Assembly (NCBI RefSeq): GCF_000716675.1
Contig: NZ_JNXT01000019.1
Span: forward strand, 62,001 to 126,000
DNA from: Streptomyces alboflavus
GTDB taxonomy: Bacteria > Actinomycetota > Actinomycetes > Streptomycetales > Streptomycetaceae
Reading direction: 5' to 3'
Length of the DNA: 64,000 bases
Below, in pieces: positions 19,029-27,578 of this stretch. The position numbers and the translations under genes were made by a program. The first letter of the stretch is position 1. Every line of letters begins with the position of its first letter. The notes beneath the pieces were generated by a model. The model was not told where the DNA came from. It did not search any database and saw only the letters and a list, made by a program, of their open reading frames with translations.

Positions 19029-19287
19029 GACCCGGGATTCCGGCTCGGGTGCCTTCACGAGGCGTCGGCCGGTCCTCTTCGCAACAGGGGCCCCGGCGCA
19101 CGGAGTTGACCTACGCGCCGGGGCGTACGCGCCACTACGTACCGGCTTGATGCGAGCTGCGAGGCTTCTCCGCAGATCAGCGCACCCGCCCTCGTCCGGA
19201 CGCATCAACGGCAACTGACGGGTAAGTGCAAATTATTTGAGATGCCCCGGAATGGAACCCGGAGGCATCCCGGCTCGTTGTCACGAC

Positions 19288-19890
19288 GTGAGCACGACAC
19301 CACCTGTTCTCGCCGCAGAGCTGGCACAGGCGTGGGCCGACATTCAGCGGCACCACTCCGAGCTGCCGGACCTAGCCGCGCCCGAATCCCTGATCGGAGA
19401 GTCGTCGTCCGCCTGTGGCGCCGAGCTCTCCTTCGAACGACTGCTGCACGAGGCAGTCCACGGCATCGCCGCGGCCCGCGGCGTACGCGACACCTCACGC
19501 GCGGGCCGCTACCACAACCGCAGATTCCTCTCGATCGCCGAGGAGCTGGGCCTGGACCACCCGGAGGAGCCGCATCCGAGCAGCGGCTTCTCCCTGGTCA
19601 CGCTCAACCCCGAGGCCAAGAAGCGCTATCGCCCGACCATCGAGCGGCTGCAGCGCGCCCTGCGGGCGCACACGGTCGCCACCACCGCCGACACCTCACG
19701 CACCTTCCGCGGCCCGGCCGCCCGGCACGGGTCCTCCGGAGGCGGCGTGCGCGTGAAGGCGGTCTGCGACTGCGGGCGCAACGTCCGCGTCGTGCCGTCC
19801 GTCCTCGCCCAGGCGCCCATCATGTGCGGCGGCTGCGGCAAGCCCTTCCGGATCCCGGAGGTGGTGGGCGTAGGCGCGGGAGCGGGGTGA
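19288..19890 (+). CDS. SprT-like zinc metallopeptidase-fold protein with C-terminal zinc ribbon
   Basis: About 200 residues from GTG 19288; an ATG at 19252 is an alternative, and neither has a good ribosome site. LLHEAVHGIAAARGVRDTSR contains HExxH (HEAVH), followed by GRYHNRRFLSIAEELGL with the third ligand histidine, as in SprT-like/phage-type putative metallopeptidases. The C-terminal part has CDCG and CGGCGK, two Cys pairs forming a zinc ribbon. SprT-fold proteins include DNA-protein crosslink proteases, but the role of this actinobacterial branch is not known. It sits between proS and the rpsP operon. Confidence 0.65.
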   Translation: MSTTPPVLAAELAQAWADIQRHHSELPDLAAPESLIGESSSACGAELSFERLLHEAVHGIAAARGVRDTSRAGRYHNRRFLSIAEELGLDHPEEPHPSSGFSLVTLNPEAKKRYRPTIERLQRALRAHTVATTADTSRTFRGPAARHGSSGGGVRVKAVCDCGRNVRVVPSVLAQAPIMCGGCGKPFRIPEVVGVGAGAG

Positions 19891-19918
19891 GCCGGGCACA
19901 CCCGCGATGAGCTGGTGC

Positions 19919-19946
19919 GGGGCGGTCGGCCGGATGCGGCCGCCCC
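19919..19946 (+). terminator. Hairpin after the SprT-like gene
   Basis: GGGGCGG (19919-19925) pairs with CCGCCCC (19940-19946); additional GGCCG/CGGCC pairing is possible in the loop. It starts 29 bases after the stop codon and separates this gene from the ribosomal operon. Downstream, CACAAT near 20028 is a possible -10 for rpsP but has no good -35. Confidence 0.5.
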
Positions 19947-20156
19947 TCCTGGAAAGGAGCAGTGGTCCGAAGGGCCTCGGCCGAGGGCGGCGGCGGGAGA
20001 CGGCCCGGCATGTGGCACAATGGCTAGCTGTACTCGACAGTCGCACAGGACCCCTCTCTCCTCCGGCTGACGCGTCCATCGGGCACCTCGAGTACCGCAA
20101 CCCCACGCGGCATCCCGTTGTGCCCAACCACGTCAAGACCAGGAGACACCACTCCC

Positions 20157-20591
20157 GTGGCAGTCAAGATCAAGCTGAAGCGTCTGGGCAAGATCCGTTC
20201 GCCTCACTACCGCATCGTCGTCGCCGACTCCCGTACCCGCCGTGACGGCCGGGCCATCGAGGAGATCGGCCTGTACCACCCGGTGCAGAACCCCTCGCGC
20301 ATCGAGGTCAACTCGGAGCGTGCGCAGTACTGGCTGTCCGTCGGCGCCCAGCCGACCGAGCCGGTCCTCGCGATCCTGAAGCTCACCGGCGACTGGCAGA
20401 AGCACAAGGGCCTGCCGGCCCCCGCGCCGCTGCTGCAGCCGGAGCCCAAGGCCGACCACCGCGCCCTCTTCGAGGCCGTGGCCAAGGACGCCGACGGCGA
20501 GCCCAAGGGTGACGCCATCACCCAGAAGAAGAAGGCCGAGAAGAAGGACGAGGCCCCGGCCGAGTCCGCGGCCGAGTCGACCGAGGCCTGA
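20157..20591 (+). CDS. rpsP: 30S ribosomal protein S16
   Basis: A 144-residue S16 starting at GTG 20157 ([20 protein letters not shown]) with AGGAG upstream. The S16 core ends by about residue 90; the remainder is a charged, Lys/Glu/Ala-rich tail usual in actinobacteria. It is the first gene of the rpsP-khpA-rimM-trmD-rplS ribosome-maturation group. The stop lies two bases before the next start, so the first two genes are tightly coupled. Confidence 0.97.
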   Translation: MAVKIKLKRLGKIRSPHYRIVVADSRTRRDGRAIEEIGLYHPVQNPSRIEVNSERAQYWLSVGAQPTEPVLAILKLTGDWQKHKGLPAPAPLLQPEPKADHRALFEAVAKDADGEPKGDAITQKKKAEKKDEAPAESAAESTEA

Positions 20592-20593
20592 GC

Positions 20594-20833
20594 ATGCTCG
20601 AGGAGGCTCTCGAGCACCTCGTGAAGGGCATCGTCGACAACCCCGACGACGTGCAGGTCGCCTCGCGCAACCTGCGCCGCGGACGCGTCCTGGAAGTCCG
20701 GGTCCACCCGGACGACCTGGGCAAGGTGATCGGCCGCAACGGCCGCACCGCACGCGCTCTGCGTACCGTCGTGGGCGCCATCGGCGGCCGCGGTGTCCGC
20801 GTCGACCTCGTCGACGTGGACCAGGTTCACTGA
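20594..20833 (+). CDS. khpA: KH-domain RNA-binding protein KhpA
   Basis: A 79-residue single KH-domain protein. The GxxG RNA-binding loop appears as VIGRNGRTARALR. Homologues pair with KhpB/Jag and bind many small RNAs in other Gram-positive bacteria; in actinobacteria the role is less clear. It starts ATG 20594, two bases after rpsP, and is followed by rimM after 87 bases. Confidence 0.93.
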   Translation: MLEEALEHLVKGIVDNPDDVQVASRNLRRGRVLEVRVHPDDLGKVIGRNGRTARALRTVVGAIGGRGVRVDLVDVDQVH

Positions 20834-20920
20834 ACCACACGTAGCACCGGCTCGGGCCGGGGAGGGCTCCAGGGCCGTCCCCGGCCCGCAGTCGTATGTC
20901 AGCAAGGGAGAGACAGCACA

Positions 20921-21502
20921 GTGCAGCTCGTAGTCGCGCGGATCGGCCGCGCCCACGGCATCAAGGGCGAGGTCACCGTCGAGGTGCGCACCGACGAGCC
21001 GGAGCTGCGGCTCGGCCCCGGCGCCGTGCTCGCCACCGACCCCGCAGGAGTGGGGCCGCTGACCATCGAGACCGGCCGGGTGCACAGCGGCAGGCTGCTC
21101 CTTCGCTTCGCGGGCGTACGCGACCGCTCGGGCGCCGAGGCCCTGCGCAACACCCTGCTGATCGCCGAGGTCGACCCGGAGGAGCTCCCGGAGGACCCCG
21201 AGGAGTTCTACGACCACCAGCTGATGGACCTCGACGTGGTCACCAAGGACGGCGTCGAGATCGGCCGGATCACGGAGATCTCCCACCTGCCCTCGCAGGA
21301 CCTCTTCATCGTGGAGCGGCCCGACGGCAGCGAGGTGATGATCCCGTTCGTCGAGCAGATCGTCGTCGAGATCGACCTGGAGGAGCAGCGGGCCGTCATC
21401 GACCCGCCGCCCGGTCTCGTCGACGACCGCGCGGAGGTCGCGTCCGCGCGTGACGCCGAGGCGGCCCCGGCGGACCAGGCGGCTCCGGAGGACCAGGCGT
21501 AA
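20921..21502 (+). CDS. rimM: Ribosome maturation factor RimM
   Basis: A 193-residue 16S-processing factor starting at GTG 20921, with AAGGGAG upstream. The N-terminal RimM domain has [17 protein letters not shown]. The PRC-barrel domain follows from about residue 95 ([30 protein letters not shown]). The last 25 residues are Ala/Glu/Asp-rich and dispensable-looking. It assists 30S head maturation with S19. The stop overlaps the trmD start by one base (TAATG). Confidence 0.96.
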   Translation: MQLVVARIGRAHGIKGEVTVEVRTDEPELRLGPGAVLATDPAGVGPLTIETGRVHSGRLLLRFAGVRDRSGAEALRNTLLIAEVDPEELPEDPEEFYDHQLMDLDVVTKDGVEIGRITEISHLPSQDLFIVERPDGSEVMIPFVEQIVVEIDLEEQRAVIDPPPGLVDDRAEVASARDAEAAPADQAAPEDQA

Positions 21503-22323
21503 TGCGGCTCGACGTCGTCACGATCTTTCCCGAGTACCTGGAACCCCTGAACGTCTCCCTCGTGGGCAAGGCCCGCGCGCGCGGGCAGCTCGACGTCAAC
21601 GTGCACGACCTCAGGGAGTGGACGTACGACCGGCACAACACGGTCGACGACACCCCCTACGGCGGCGGCCCGGGCATGGTCATGAAGACCGACCCCTGGG
21701 GCGCGGCCCTCGACGACGTGCTCGCCGAGGGGTACGAGGCGGGGGCCCACGGGCCCGTCCTCGTCGTCCCCACGCCCAGCGGGCGGCCCTTCACCCAGGA
21801 ACTCGCCGTCGAGCTCTCCGAGCGGCCCTGGCTGGTCTTCACGCCCGCGCGCTACGAGGGCATCGACCGCCGCGTCATCGACGAGTACGCGACCCGGATG
21901 CCCGTCTACGAGGTCTCCATCGGCGACTACGTCCTCGCGGGCGGAGAGGCCGCCGTCCTGGTCGTCACGGAGGCCGTGGCCCGGCTCCTGCCCGGTGTCC
22001 TCGGCAACGCCGAGTCCCACCGCGACGACTCCTTCGCTCCCGGAGCCATGGCCAATCTCCTCGAGGGCCCCGTCTACACCAAGCCCCCCGAGTGGCGCGG
22101 GCACGGCATCCCGGACGTCCTGCTCAGCGGCCACCACGGCAAGATCGCCCGCTGGCGGCGGGACGAGGCGCTGCGGCGCACCACCCGCAACAGGCCCGAT
22201 CTCATCGAGCGCTGCGACCCCGCGGCCTTCGACAAGAAGGACCGCGAGATGCTCTCGATCCTGGGGTGGCGCCCGGGGCCGGACGGCCGATTTGGGCGAG
22301 ACCCCGAGGCCGTGGAAGAATAG
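21502..22323 (+). CDS. trmD: tRNA (guanine37-N1)-methyltransferase TrmD
   Basis: A 273-residue SPOUT methyltransferase. [16 protein letters not shown] is the usual start; [14 protein letters not shown] and [16 protein letters not shown] form the SAM-binding trefoil knot; HYYRPEIF-type sequence is replaced here by [12 protein letters not shown]. It methylates G37 of tRNAs with a G at position 36 to prevent frameshifting. It is translationally coupled to rimM. 131 bases separate it from rplS. Confidence 0.96.
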   Translation: MRLDVVTIFPEYLEPLNVSLVGKARARGQLDVNVHDLREWTYDRHNTVDDTPYGGGPGMVMKTDPWGAALDDVLAEGYEAGAHGPVLVVPTPSGRPFTQELAVELSERPWLVFTPARYEGIDRRVIDEYATRMPVYEVSIGDYVLAGGEAAVLVVTEAVARLLPGVLGNAESHRDDSFAPGAMANLLEGPVYTKPPEWRGHGIPDVLLSGHHGKIARWRRDEALRRTTRNRPDLIERCDPAAFDKKDREMLSILGWRPGPDGRFGRDPEAVEE

Positions 22324-22342
22324 GCCGCTGCTGTACGTCCAG

Positions 22343-22437
22343 CCTGCGCCCCTGCCACAGGGGGAACGACGCAGGACCGACGAGATCAGCTACCGAATCC
22401 TCATCACCACATACCGCTGATGACCTGTGGCATCAGC
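22343..22437 (+). promoter_or_regulatory. Structured leader (two hairpins) between trmD and rplS
   Basis: The first element has CCTGCG (22343-22348) pairing with CGCAGG (22370-22375), with CCCCTG/CAGGGG stacked inside. The second has GCTGATG (22416-22422) pairing with CATCAGC (22431-22437), ending only ten or so bases before the rplS ribosome site. The pairing is exact. Autoregulation by L19 binding to this leader is a reasonable guess by analogy with other ribosomal operons, but nothing here proves it. Confidence 0.45.
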
Positions 22438-22454
22438 GAAGAAAGCAGACGATC

Positions 22455-22805
22455 ATGTCTCACCTGCTCGACTCCGTCGACTCCGCGTCGCTGCGCAGCG
22501 ACATCCCGGCCTTCCGCCCGGGTGACACCGTCAACGTCCACGTCCGCGTCATCGAGGGCAACCGCTCCCGTGTGCAGCAGTTCAAGGGCGTAGTCATCCG
22601 CCGCCAGGGCGCCGGTGTCCGCGAGACCTTCACGGTCCGCAAGGTCTCGTTCTCCGTCGGCGTCGAGCGCACCTTCCCGGTGCACACCCCGATCGTCGAG
22701 AAGATCGAGCTCGTCACGAAGGGCGACGTCCGGCGCGCCAAGCTGTACTACCTGCGTGACCTGCGCGGCAAGGCCGCGAAGATCAAGGAGAAGCGCGAGA
22801 ACTGA
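22455..22805 (+). CDS. rplS: 50S ribosomal protein L19
   Basis: A 116-residue L19 ([20 protein letters not shown], then [58 protein letters not shown]). It lies at the 30S-50S interface. The ATG has an A/G-rich AAGAAAGCAG upstream. It is the last gene of the rpsP group; the signal peptidase cluster starts 79 bases on. Confidence 0.97.
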   Translation: MSHLLDSVDSASLRSDIPAFRPGDTVNVHVRVIEGNRSRVQQFKGVVIRRQGAGVRETFTVRKVSFSVGVERTFPVHTPIVEKIELVTKGDVRRAKLYYLRDLRGKAAKIKEKREN

Positions 22806-22884
22806 TCTCGCGCCCGGTCTCCGCGCGTGCGGGGGCCGAGCTCTTACGCGGGTCCGAAGCCGGGCCGGATAACATCTGGCCCCG

Positions 22885-23607
22885 ATGGACACCGAAGCAC
22901 AGCACACGGAGCGCGACCGCTCCTCCCCCTCCTCCGATTCCGACTCCGCACCCGCGGACGCACCGGACTCCGAGGACACGGAGGAGCGGTCGCGTTCCGT
23001 TTTCGCGTCCGTCATGGACTGGCTCCCGGGCGGCAGGATCACTCTGACCGCCCTCCTCACCCTGGCCGTCCTGCTCGTCCTCAGCACCTTCGTGGTGCAG
23101 CCGTTCGCGATCCCCAGCGGCTCCATGCAGCCCGCGTTCCAGCCTGGTGACCGCGTACTCGTCAACAAGTTGGCGTACCGTTTCGGTTCCGGCCCCCAGC
23201 GCGGAGACGCCGTCGTCTTCGACGGCAGCGGGTACTTCGGAGACTCCAACTACGTCAAGCGGGTCGCGGGAGTCGGCGGGGACCGCGTGGTCTGCTGCGA
23301 CAAGCGGGGGAGGATCAAGGTGAACGGCGAGCCCGTCAACGAGCCCTACCTCTTCCCCGGGGACGCCCCCTCCAAGGTGCCCTTCGACGTCGTCGTGCCG
23401 GACGGCACCCTCTTCCTCCTCGGTGACCACCGCGGCGACTCCAGCGACTCCCGCGACCACCTGGGCTCTCCCGGCGGCGGCATGATCCCCGTCGACGCGG
23501 TCATCGGCAGGGCCGACTGGATCGCCTGGCCGATCAGCCGCTGGACCTCCCTGAAGCGTCCCGACGCCTACGCGCGCGTGCCCGCACCAGGCGGCGCGCA
23601 TGGGTAA
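22885..23607 (+). CDS. sipW: Type I signal peptidase (first of four in cluster)
   Basis: A 240-residue membrane serine protease that cleaves signal peptides. An acidic cytoplasmic N-terminus is followed by one helix (about residues 52-72) and the catalytic region: the serine lies in IPSGSMQPAFQPGDRVLVNK (Ser about 78) and the lysine in YVKRVAGVGGDR. GDHRGDSSDSRD is box E. It has no C-terminal helix, unlike the next two enzymes. The symbol follows the S. lividans sipWXYZ cluster order (from memory). Its stop overlaps the next gene. Confidence 0.9.
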   Translation: MDTEAQHTERDRSSPSSDSDSAPADAPDSEDTEERSRSVFASVMDWLPGGRITLTALLTLAVLLVLSTFVVQPFAIPSGSMQPAFQPGDRVLVNKLAYRFGSGPQRGDAVVFDGSGYFGDSNYVKRVAGVGGDRVVCCDKRGRIKVNGEPVNEPYLFPGDAPSKVPFDVVVPDGTLFLLGDHRGDSSDSRDHLGSPGGGMIPVDAVIGRADWIAWPISRWTSLKRPDAYARVPAPGGAHG

Positions 23608-24682
23608 CCGCGGCCGCGCGAAGGCCACCCACGCGGCCGACACCCGGCTGCCCACCGGCACGCGCCCGACCAGCGGCCCCGTGCTGCCCGGCCGCGCCGA
23701 GCGGCGCAAGCTGGCGAAGAAGGTCAAGCGCCGCAGGCGCCGCTCCGCGATCAAGGAGATACCGCTCCTCATAGTCGTCGCCCTGCTGATAGCCCTGGTC
23801 CTGAAGACCTTCCTGGTGCAGGCCTTCGTGATCCCCTCGGGCTCCATGGAGCAGACGATCCGCATCGGCGACCGCGTCCTGGTCGACAAGTTCACCCCGT
23901 GGTTCGGCGGCAAGCCCGCGCGCGGGGACGTCGTCGTCTTCAAGGATCCCGGCAACTGGCTGGAGGAGGAGCGCGGCAAGAAGAAGGACGACCCCGTCGT
24001 CATCAAGCAGATCAAACAGGGCCTGACCTTCATCGGGCTGCTCCCGTCCGACGGCGAGCGCGACCTGATCAAGCGGGTCGTCGGCGTCGGCGGCGACACC
24101 GTGCAGTGCTGTGACAAGAACGACAAAGTCACCGTCAACGGCATCGCGATCAACGAGCCGTACCTCTTCCCCGGGGACAAGCCCTCGCTCTTCGAGTTCA
24201 AGGTGAAGGTGCCGAAGGGGCGGCTGTTCATGATGGGCGACCACCGGTCGGACTCCGCCGACTCGCGCTTCCACCGGAACGAGAAGTTCAGCGGGACCGT
24301 CTCGGAGGATGAGGTCGTGGGCCGGGCGCTCGTCATCGCCTGGCCGTTCGGTCACTGGCGTGAGCTGGATGAACCCGACGCGTTCGCGTCCGTGCCCGAC
24401 GCGCCCTCCGGGTCGGCCACGGCCACAGGAGCGTCGCATAGGGTGGCCCCCGGCGATCGCAACGGAATTACCGGCCTCCCGACCCCTGCGGAACTCCCGC
24501 TCGTTATGGGAGTGGTGGGCCTGCATCGCGTACGGGGCAGGCGGCGGTACGGACTGAGGAGTGGATGTGGGGGATGTGGCGGTCGGCGCACGATCCGGAC
24601 ACGAGGGGCCCGAGGAGCAGCCTGGGCACTCCGCAGAGCCGGTACCCGCACCCGCGGGGGACGGAATGAGCACCGGCCCTGA
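23600..24682 (+). CDS. sipX: Type I signal peptidase (second of four)
   Basis: A 360-residue signal peptidase. A strongly basic N-terminus (RRKLAKKVKRRRRRSAIK) precedes the first helix; then IPSGSMEQTIRIGDRVLVDK (catalytic Ser), DLIKRVVGVGGD (catalytic Lys) and MGDHRSDSADSRFH. A second hydrophobic stretch (TPAELPLVMGVVGLH) near residue 300 may be a C-terminal anchor, followed by a long Gly/Arg-rich tail. The tail overlaps the start of the third gene by about 115 bases. That is a large overlap, and the 3' end could be read differently if a frameshift lies there. Confidence 0.88.
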   Translation: MGNRGRAKATHAADTRLPTGTRPTSGPVLPGRAERRKLAKKVKRRRRRSAIKEIPLLIVVALLIALVLKTFLVQAFVIPSGSMEQTIRIGDRVLVDKFTPWFGGKPARGDVVVFKDPGNWLEEERGKKKDDPVVIKQIKQGLTFIGLLPSDGERDLIKRVVGVGGDTVQCCDKNDKVTVNGIAINEPYLFPGDKPSLFEFKVKVPKGRLFMMGDHRSDSADSRFHRNEKFSGTVSEDEVVGRALVIAWPFGHWRELDEPDAFASVPDAPSGSATATGASHRVAPGDRNGITGLPTPAELPLVMGVVGLHRVRGRRRYGLRSGCGGCGGRRTIRTRGARGAAWALRRAGTRTRGGRNEHRP

Positions 24683-25574
24683 CACCGCGGCCCCCGGCTC
24701 CCCGGCTCCCGGCGAGACCGGCGTCCCCGGCCCCGAGGGCACGGAGCCGCCGAAGCCGGCGAAGGGCAAGAAGCCCAAGTCCTTCTGGAAGGAGCTGCCG
24801 CTCCTCATCGGCATCGCGCTGATCCTCGCCCTTGTCATCAAGACCTTCCTGGTCCAGGCGTTCTCGATTCCGTCGGACTCCATGCAGAACACGCTGCAGC
24901 AGGGCGACCGGGTGCTCGTCGACAAGCTGACGCCGTGGTTCGGCTCCGAGCCCGAGCGCGGCGAGGTCGTGGTCTTCAGGGACCCGGGCCACTGGCTGGA
25001 CGGCGAGCCCACCCCCGACCCGAACGCGGTGCAGAAGGTCCTCGGCTGGATCGGCCTGATGCCGTCCGCCGACGAGAAGGACCTGATCAAGCGCGTCATC
25101 GCGGTCGGCGGCGACACCGTCGAGTGCAAGGGCACCGGCCCGGTGAAGGTCAACGGCAAGGCGTTGAACGAGAAGAACTACGTCTTCGAGGGCAACACCC
25201 CCTGCACGGTCGACGACCAGGGCGGCCAGTTCAAGGTCACGGTTCCCAAGGGCAAAATCTGGGTCATGGGTGACCACCGGCAGAACTCCCTGGACTCCCG
25301 CTACCACCAGAACCAGCCCGGCGGCGGCGCCGTCCCCGTCGACAACGTCGTGGGCCGCGCCTTCGTGATCGCCTGGCCCCCCACCCGCTGGGGAACGCTG
25401 CCAGTCCCGGACACCTTCGACCAGCCCGGCATCAGCCAGGCGATGAGCGCCGCCCCGGCCGCCCTCGGCCTCGCGGGCGCCCTGCCGATCGTGCTCTGGC
25501 GCCGTCGGCGGGTGGCCGCGCGGCTGGATTCCGTGCCCGCCACCAGGGTTTCTGGCGGGGGTACCGCCGGGTAG
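24567..25574 (+). CDS. sipY: Type I signal peptidase (third of four)
   Basis: A 335-residue enzyme from GTG 24567, chosen because GAGGAG lies five bases upstream; GTG 24561 and ATG 24666 are alternatives. Order: hydrophilic Pro/Gly-rich start, Lys-rich KPAKGKKPKSFWKEL, helix 1, IPSDSMQNTLQQGDRVLVDK with the catalytic serine, DLIKRVIAVGGD with the lysine, MGDHRQNSLDSRYH, then a second helix (about residues 298-315) and a basic tail. IPSDSM has Asp where the other copies have Gly. In S. lividans the paralogues differ in substrate preference. Confidence 0.9.
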   Translation: MGDVAVGARSGHEGPEEQPGHSAEPVPAPAGDGMSTGPDTAAPGSPAPGETGVPGPEGTEPPKPAKGKKPKSFWKELPLLIGIALILALVIKTFLVQAFSIPSDSMQNTLQQGDRVLVDKLTPWFGSEPERGEVVVFRDPGHWLDGEPTPDPNAVQKVLGWIGLMPSADEKDLIKRVIAVGGDTVECKGTGPVKVNGKALNEKNYVFEGNTPCTVDDQGGQFKVTVPKGKIWVMGDHRQNSLDSRYHQNQPGGGAVPVDNVVGRAFVIAWPPTRWGTLPVPDTFDQPGISQAMSAAPAALGLAGALPIVLWRRRRVAARLDSVPATRVSGGGTAG

Positions 25575-25602
25575 TCTGCCGTCCCAGATCGCCGATCTTC
25601 CA

Positions 25603-25665
25603 CGGCCCTCGTCCGCCGCAGCACGTCGTTGTCGTACGTCGCTCGCATACTCGGTACGAGGGCCG
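25603..25665 (+). terminator. Inverted repeat between sipY and sipZ
   Basis: CGGCCCTCGT (25603-25612) is exactly complementary to ACGAGGGCCG (25656-25665) across a 43-base loop, in the only sizeable gap (123 bases) of the cluster. In S. lividans three sip genes form one operon and the fourth starts another, so a terminator or processing site here fits. The long loop makes it a weak terminator by itself. A third ACGAGGGCC-like copy lies at the start of sipZ (25728). Confidence 0.4.
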
Positions 25666-25697
25666 CGGGGTCGTCTCCGAGCCGGGGGAGCACTGGG

Positions 25698-26516
25698 ATG
25701 AGCACGACACGTCGTACGGACGAGGGCCACGGACGGCTCGGCAGCACGCTGTCGGGAGTCGCCGTGGCCCTCGGCTGTGTCCTCTTCCTCGGCGGCTTCG
25801 TCTGGGGCGCCTTCGTCTACCAGCCCTACACGGTCCCCACGGGCTCGATGACCCCGACCATCGGCGCGGGCGACCGCGTCCTCGCCGAGCGCGTCGACGG
25901 CGACGACGTGCGCCGTGGTGACGTCGTCGTCTTCCGACAGCAGGCGTGGGGCGACCTGCCCATGGTCAAGCGGGTCGTCGGCGTCGGCGGCGACCGGATC
26001 GCCTGCTGCACGGACGGCAGGCTGACGGTCAACGGCAAGCAGATCGAGGAACCGTATCTCCCCAAGGGAATGGGCGCCGCAGCGACCGGAATTCCCGCGA
26101 CCACCGTGCCCAAGGGCCATCTGTTCCTGCTCGGCGACGAGCGCAGCGGCTCGCTGGACTCCACCGCGCACCTGGAGGACGCCGCCAAGGGCTCCGTGCC
26201 GCGCAGCGCGGTCAAGGCCCGTGTCGACGCCGTGGCCTGGCCCCTGGACGGCATGCTCGACCGCGCCACCGGCTTCGACGACCTGCCGGGCGGCGGTACG
26301 TCCGAGCCGGGGCCGCTGCGGCTGATCCTCGCCTCGGTGGTGGTGGGCGCGGCGCTGGTCCTCGGCGGGGCGGCGTACGGGCCGATCGCCAAGCGGGCGC
26401 GGCGGGGCGGCCGCGAGCGGGGCGGGGCGGGTGGCTCCGGCGGGGCCGGTGGTTCTGGCGGGTCTGGTGGGCCTGGTGGGGCCGGTGGGACCGCGGAGGC
26501 CGCTGGTGTCGGCTGA
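25698..26516 (+). CDS. sipZ: Type I signal peptidase (fourth of four) with Gly-rich tail
   Basis: A 272-residue enzyme from ATG 25698 (GGGGGAG upstream). One N-terminal helix (about residues 17-38), then VPTGSMTPTIGAGDRVLAER with the catalytic serine, MVKRVVGVGGDR with the lysine, and LGDERSGSLDS, in which the usual His of GDHR is Glu. A C-terminal helix (about 205-228) is followed by a basic patch and a tail of GGS/GGA/GGP triplets encoded by a 9-bp repeat (about 26419-26490). Its 3' end overlaps the NUDIX gene start. The divergent box E may alter specificity. Confidence 0.88.
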   Translation: MSTTRRTDEGHGRLGSTLSGVAVALGCVLFLGGFVWGAFVYQPYTVPTGSMTPTIGAGDRVLAERVDGDDVRRGDVVVFRQQAWGDLPMVKRVVGVGGDRIACCTDGRLTVNGKQIEEPYLPKGMGAAATGIPATTVPKGHLFLLGDERSGSLDSTAHLEDAAKGSVPRSAVKARVDAVAWPLDGMLDRATGFDDLPGGGTSEPGPLRLILASVVVGAALVLGGAAYGPIAKRARRGGRERGGAGGSGGAGGSGGSGGPGGAGGTAEAAGVG

Positions 26517-27067
26517 GGACGTGACGGGGACGGCCGGGGCCGCGGACGGCACGGTGGCGGCGGGCGCCGACGCGGTGGCGGGACGGCCGCTGCGCAAGGT
26601 GGCGCGGGTCGTGCTCCTGGACCCCGAGGACCGGATCCTGCTGCTGCACGGGTACGAGCCGGGCGGACAGGGCCGACGACTGGTGGTTCACGCCGGGCGG
26701 CGGCCTGGAGGGCGACGAGACGCACGCCGAGGCCGCGCTGCGCGAGCTCGCCGAGGAGACCGGAATCACAGACGTCGAACTGGGGCCCGTGCTGTGGCGC
26801 CGGGTGTGCTCCTTCCCCTTCGCCGGACGGCGCTGGGACCAGGACGAGTGGTACTACCTGGCGCGAACCGCGCAGACGGTGACGCGCGCGGAGGGCCTGA
26901 CCGACCTTGAGCGGCGCAGCGTCGCCGGAGCGCGCTGGTGGACGTGCCAGGAACTGGCCCGGGCCCATGAGACGGTGTATCCGACCAGGCTCGCCGAGTT
27001 GCTGCGCAAGCTGCTCGACGAGGGTCCTCCGAGCACGCCCGAGACCTTGGACACGGAAATCGTGTAG
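26506..27067 (+). pseudogene. NUDIX hydrolase gene with a +1 frameshift
   Basis: GTG 26506, with GGAGG seven bases ahead, opens a frame giving SAEDVTGTAGAADG, then LRKVARVVLLDPEDRILLLHGYEP, a normal NUDIX N-terminus. After base 26673 the family sequence continues one frame over: DDWWFTPGGG, then GDETHAEAALRELAEETGI (a complete NUDIX box), RRWDQDEWYYLA and so on to the stop at 27067. A single extra C in GGCC at 26671-26674 accounts for it. No start exists in the second frame before 26789, so no intact product is predicted. It is either a sequencing error or a true inactivated gene. The protein would hydrolyse nucleoside diphosphate derivatives. Confidence 0.85.
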
Positions 27068-27122
27068 GGCCTCCCGGGGCTGGCGCACAATAGGGGGACG
27101 CACGGCTGAAGGGGAACATGCC

Positions 27123-27431
27123 ATGAGCGCCGAGGACCTCGAGAAGTACGAGACCGAGATGGAGCTGAAGCTCTACCGGGAGTACCGAGACGTCGTCGGA
27201 CTGTTCAAATACGTGATCGAGACCGAGCGGCGCTTCTACCTCACGAACGACTACGAGATGCAGGTGCACTCGGTCCAGGGCGAGGTGTTCTTCGAGGTGT
27301 CGATGGCGGACGCCTGGGTGTGGGACATGTACCGACCGGCGCGGTTCGTCAAGCAGGTCCGAGTGCTCACGTTCAAGGACGTGAACATCGAGGAGCTGAA
27401 CAAGAGTGACCTCGAGTTGCCGGGAGGCTGA
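27123..27431 (+). CDS. DUF2469 family protein
   Basis: A 102-residue acidic protein (MSAEDLEKYETEMELKLYRE, FKYVIETERRFYLTNDY, AWVWDMYRPARFVKQVRVLTF). The family is small, near-universal and well conserved in actinobacteria, always near yraN/yifB/dprA, with no assigned function. The ATG has AAGGGGAA about nine bases upstream. TAGGGG near 27090 could be part of a -10 element. Confidence 0.9.
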   Translation: MSAEDLEKYETEMELKLYREYRDVVGLFKYVIETERRFYLTNDYEMQVHSVQGEVFFEVSMADAWVWDMYRPARFVKQVRVLTFKDVNIEELNKSDLELPGG

Positions 27432-27578
27432 GCCCCCGCCTCCGGCTGGGTCGAGTTCCGGCACGGGCGAGTTCCGACACGGCCGGGTGACGGAGCTTTC
27501 CACAACCCGTCAGTAACGCACCAAGATCCAATAGTGCGGGCCCGCCACGTGACCGTGGGTGTCGGAGGTGGTGCCGAC

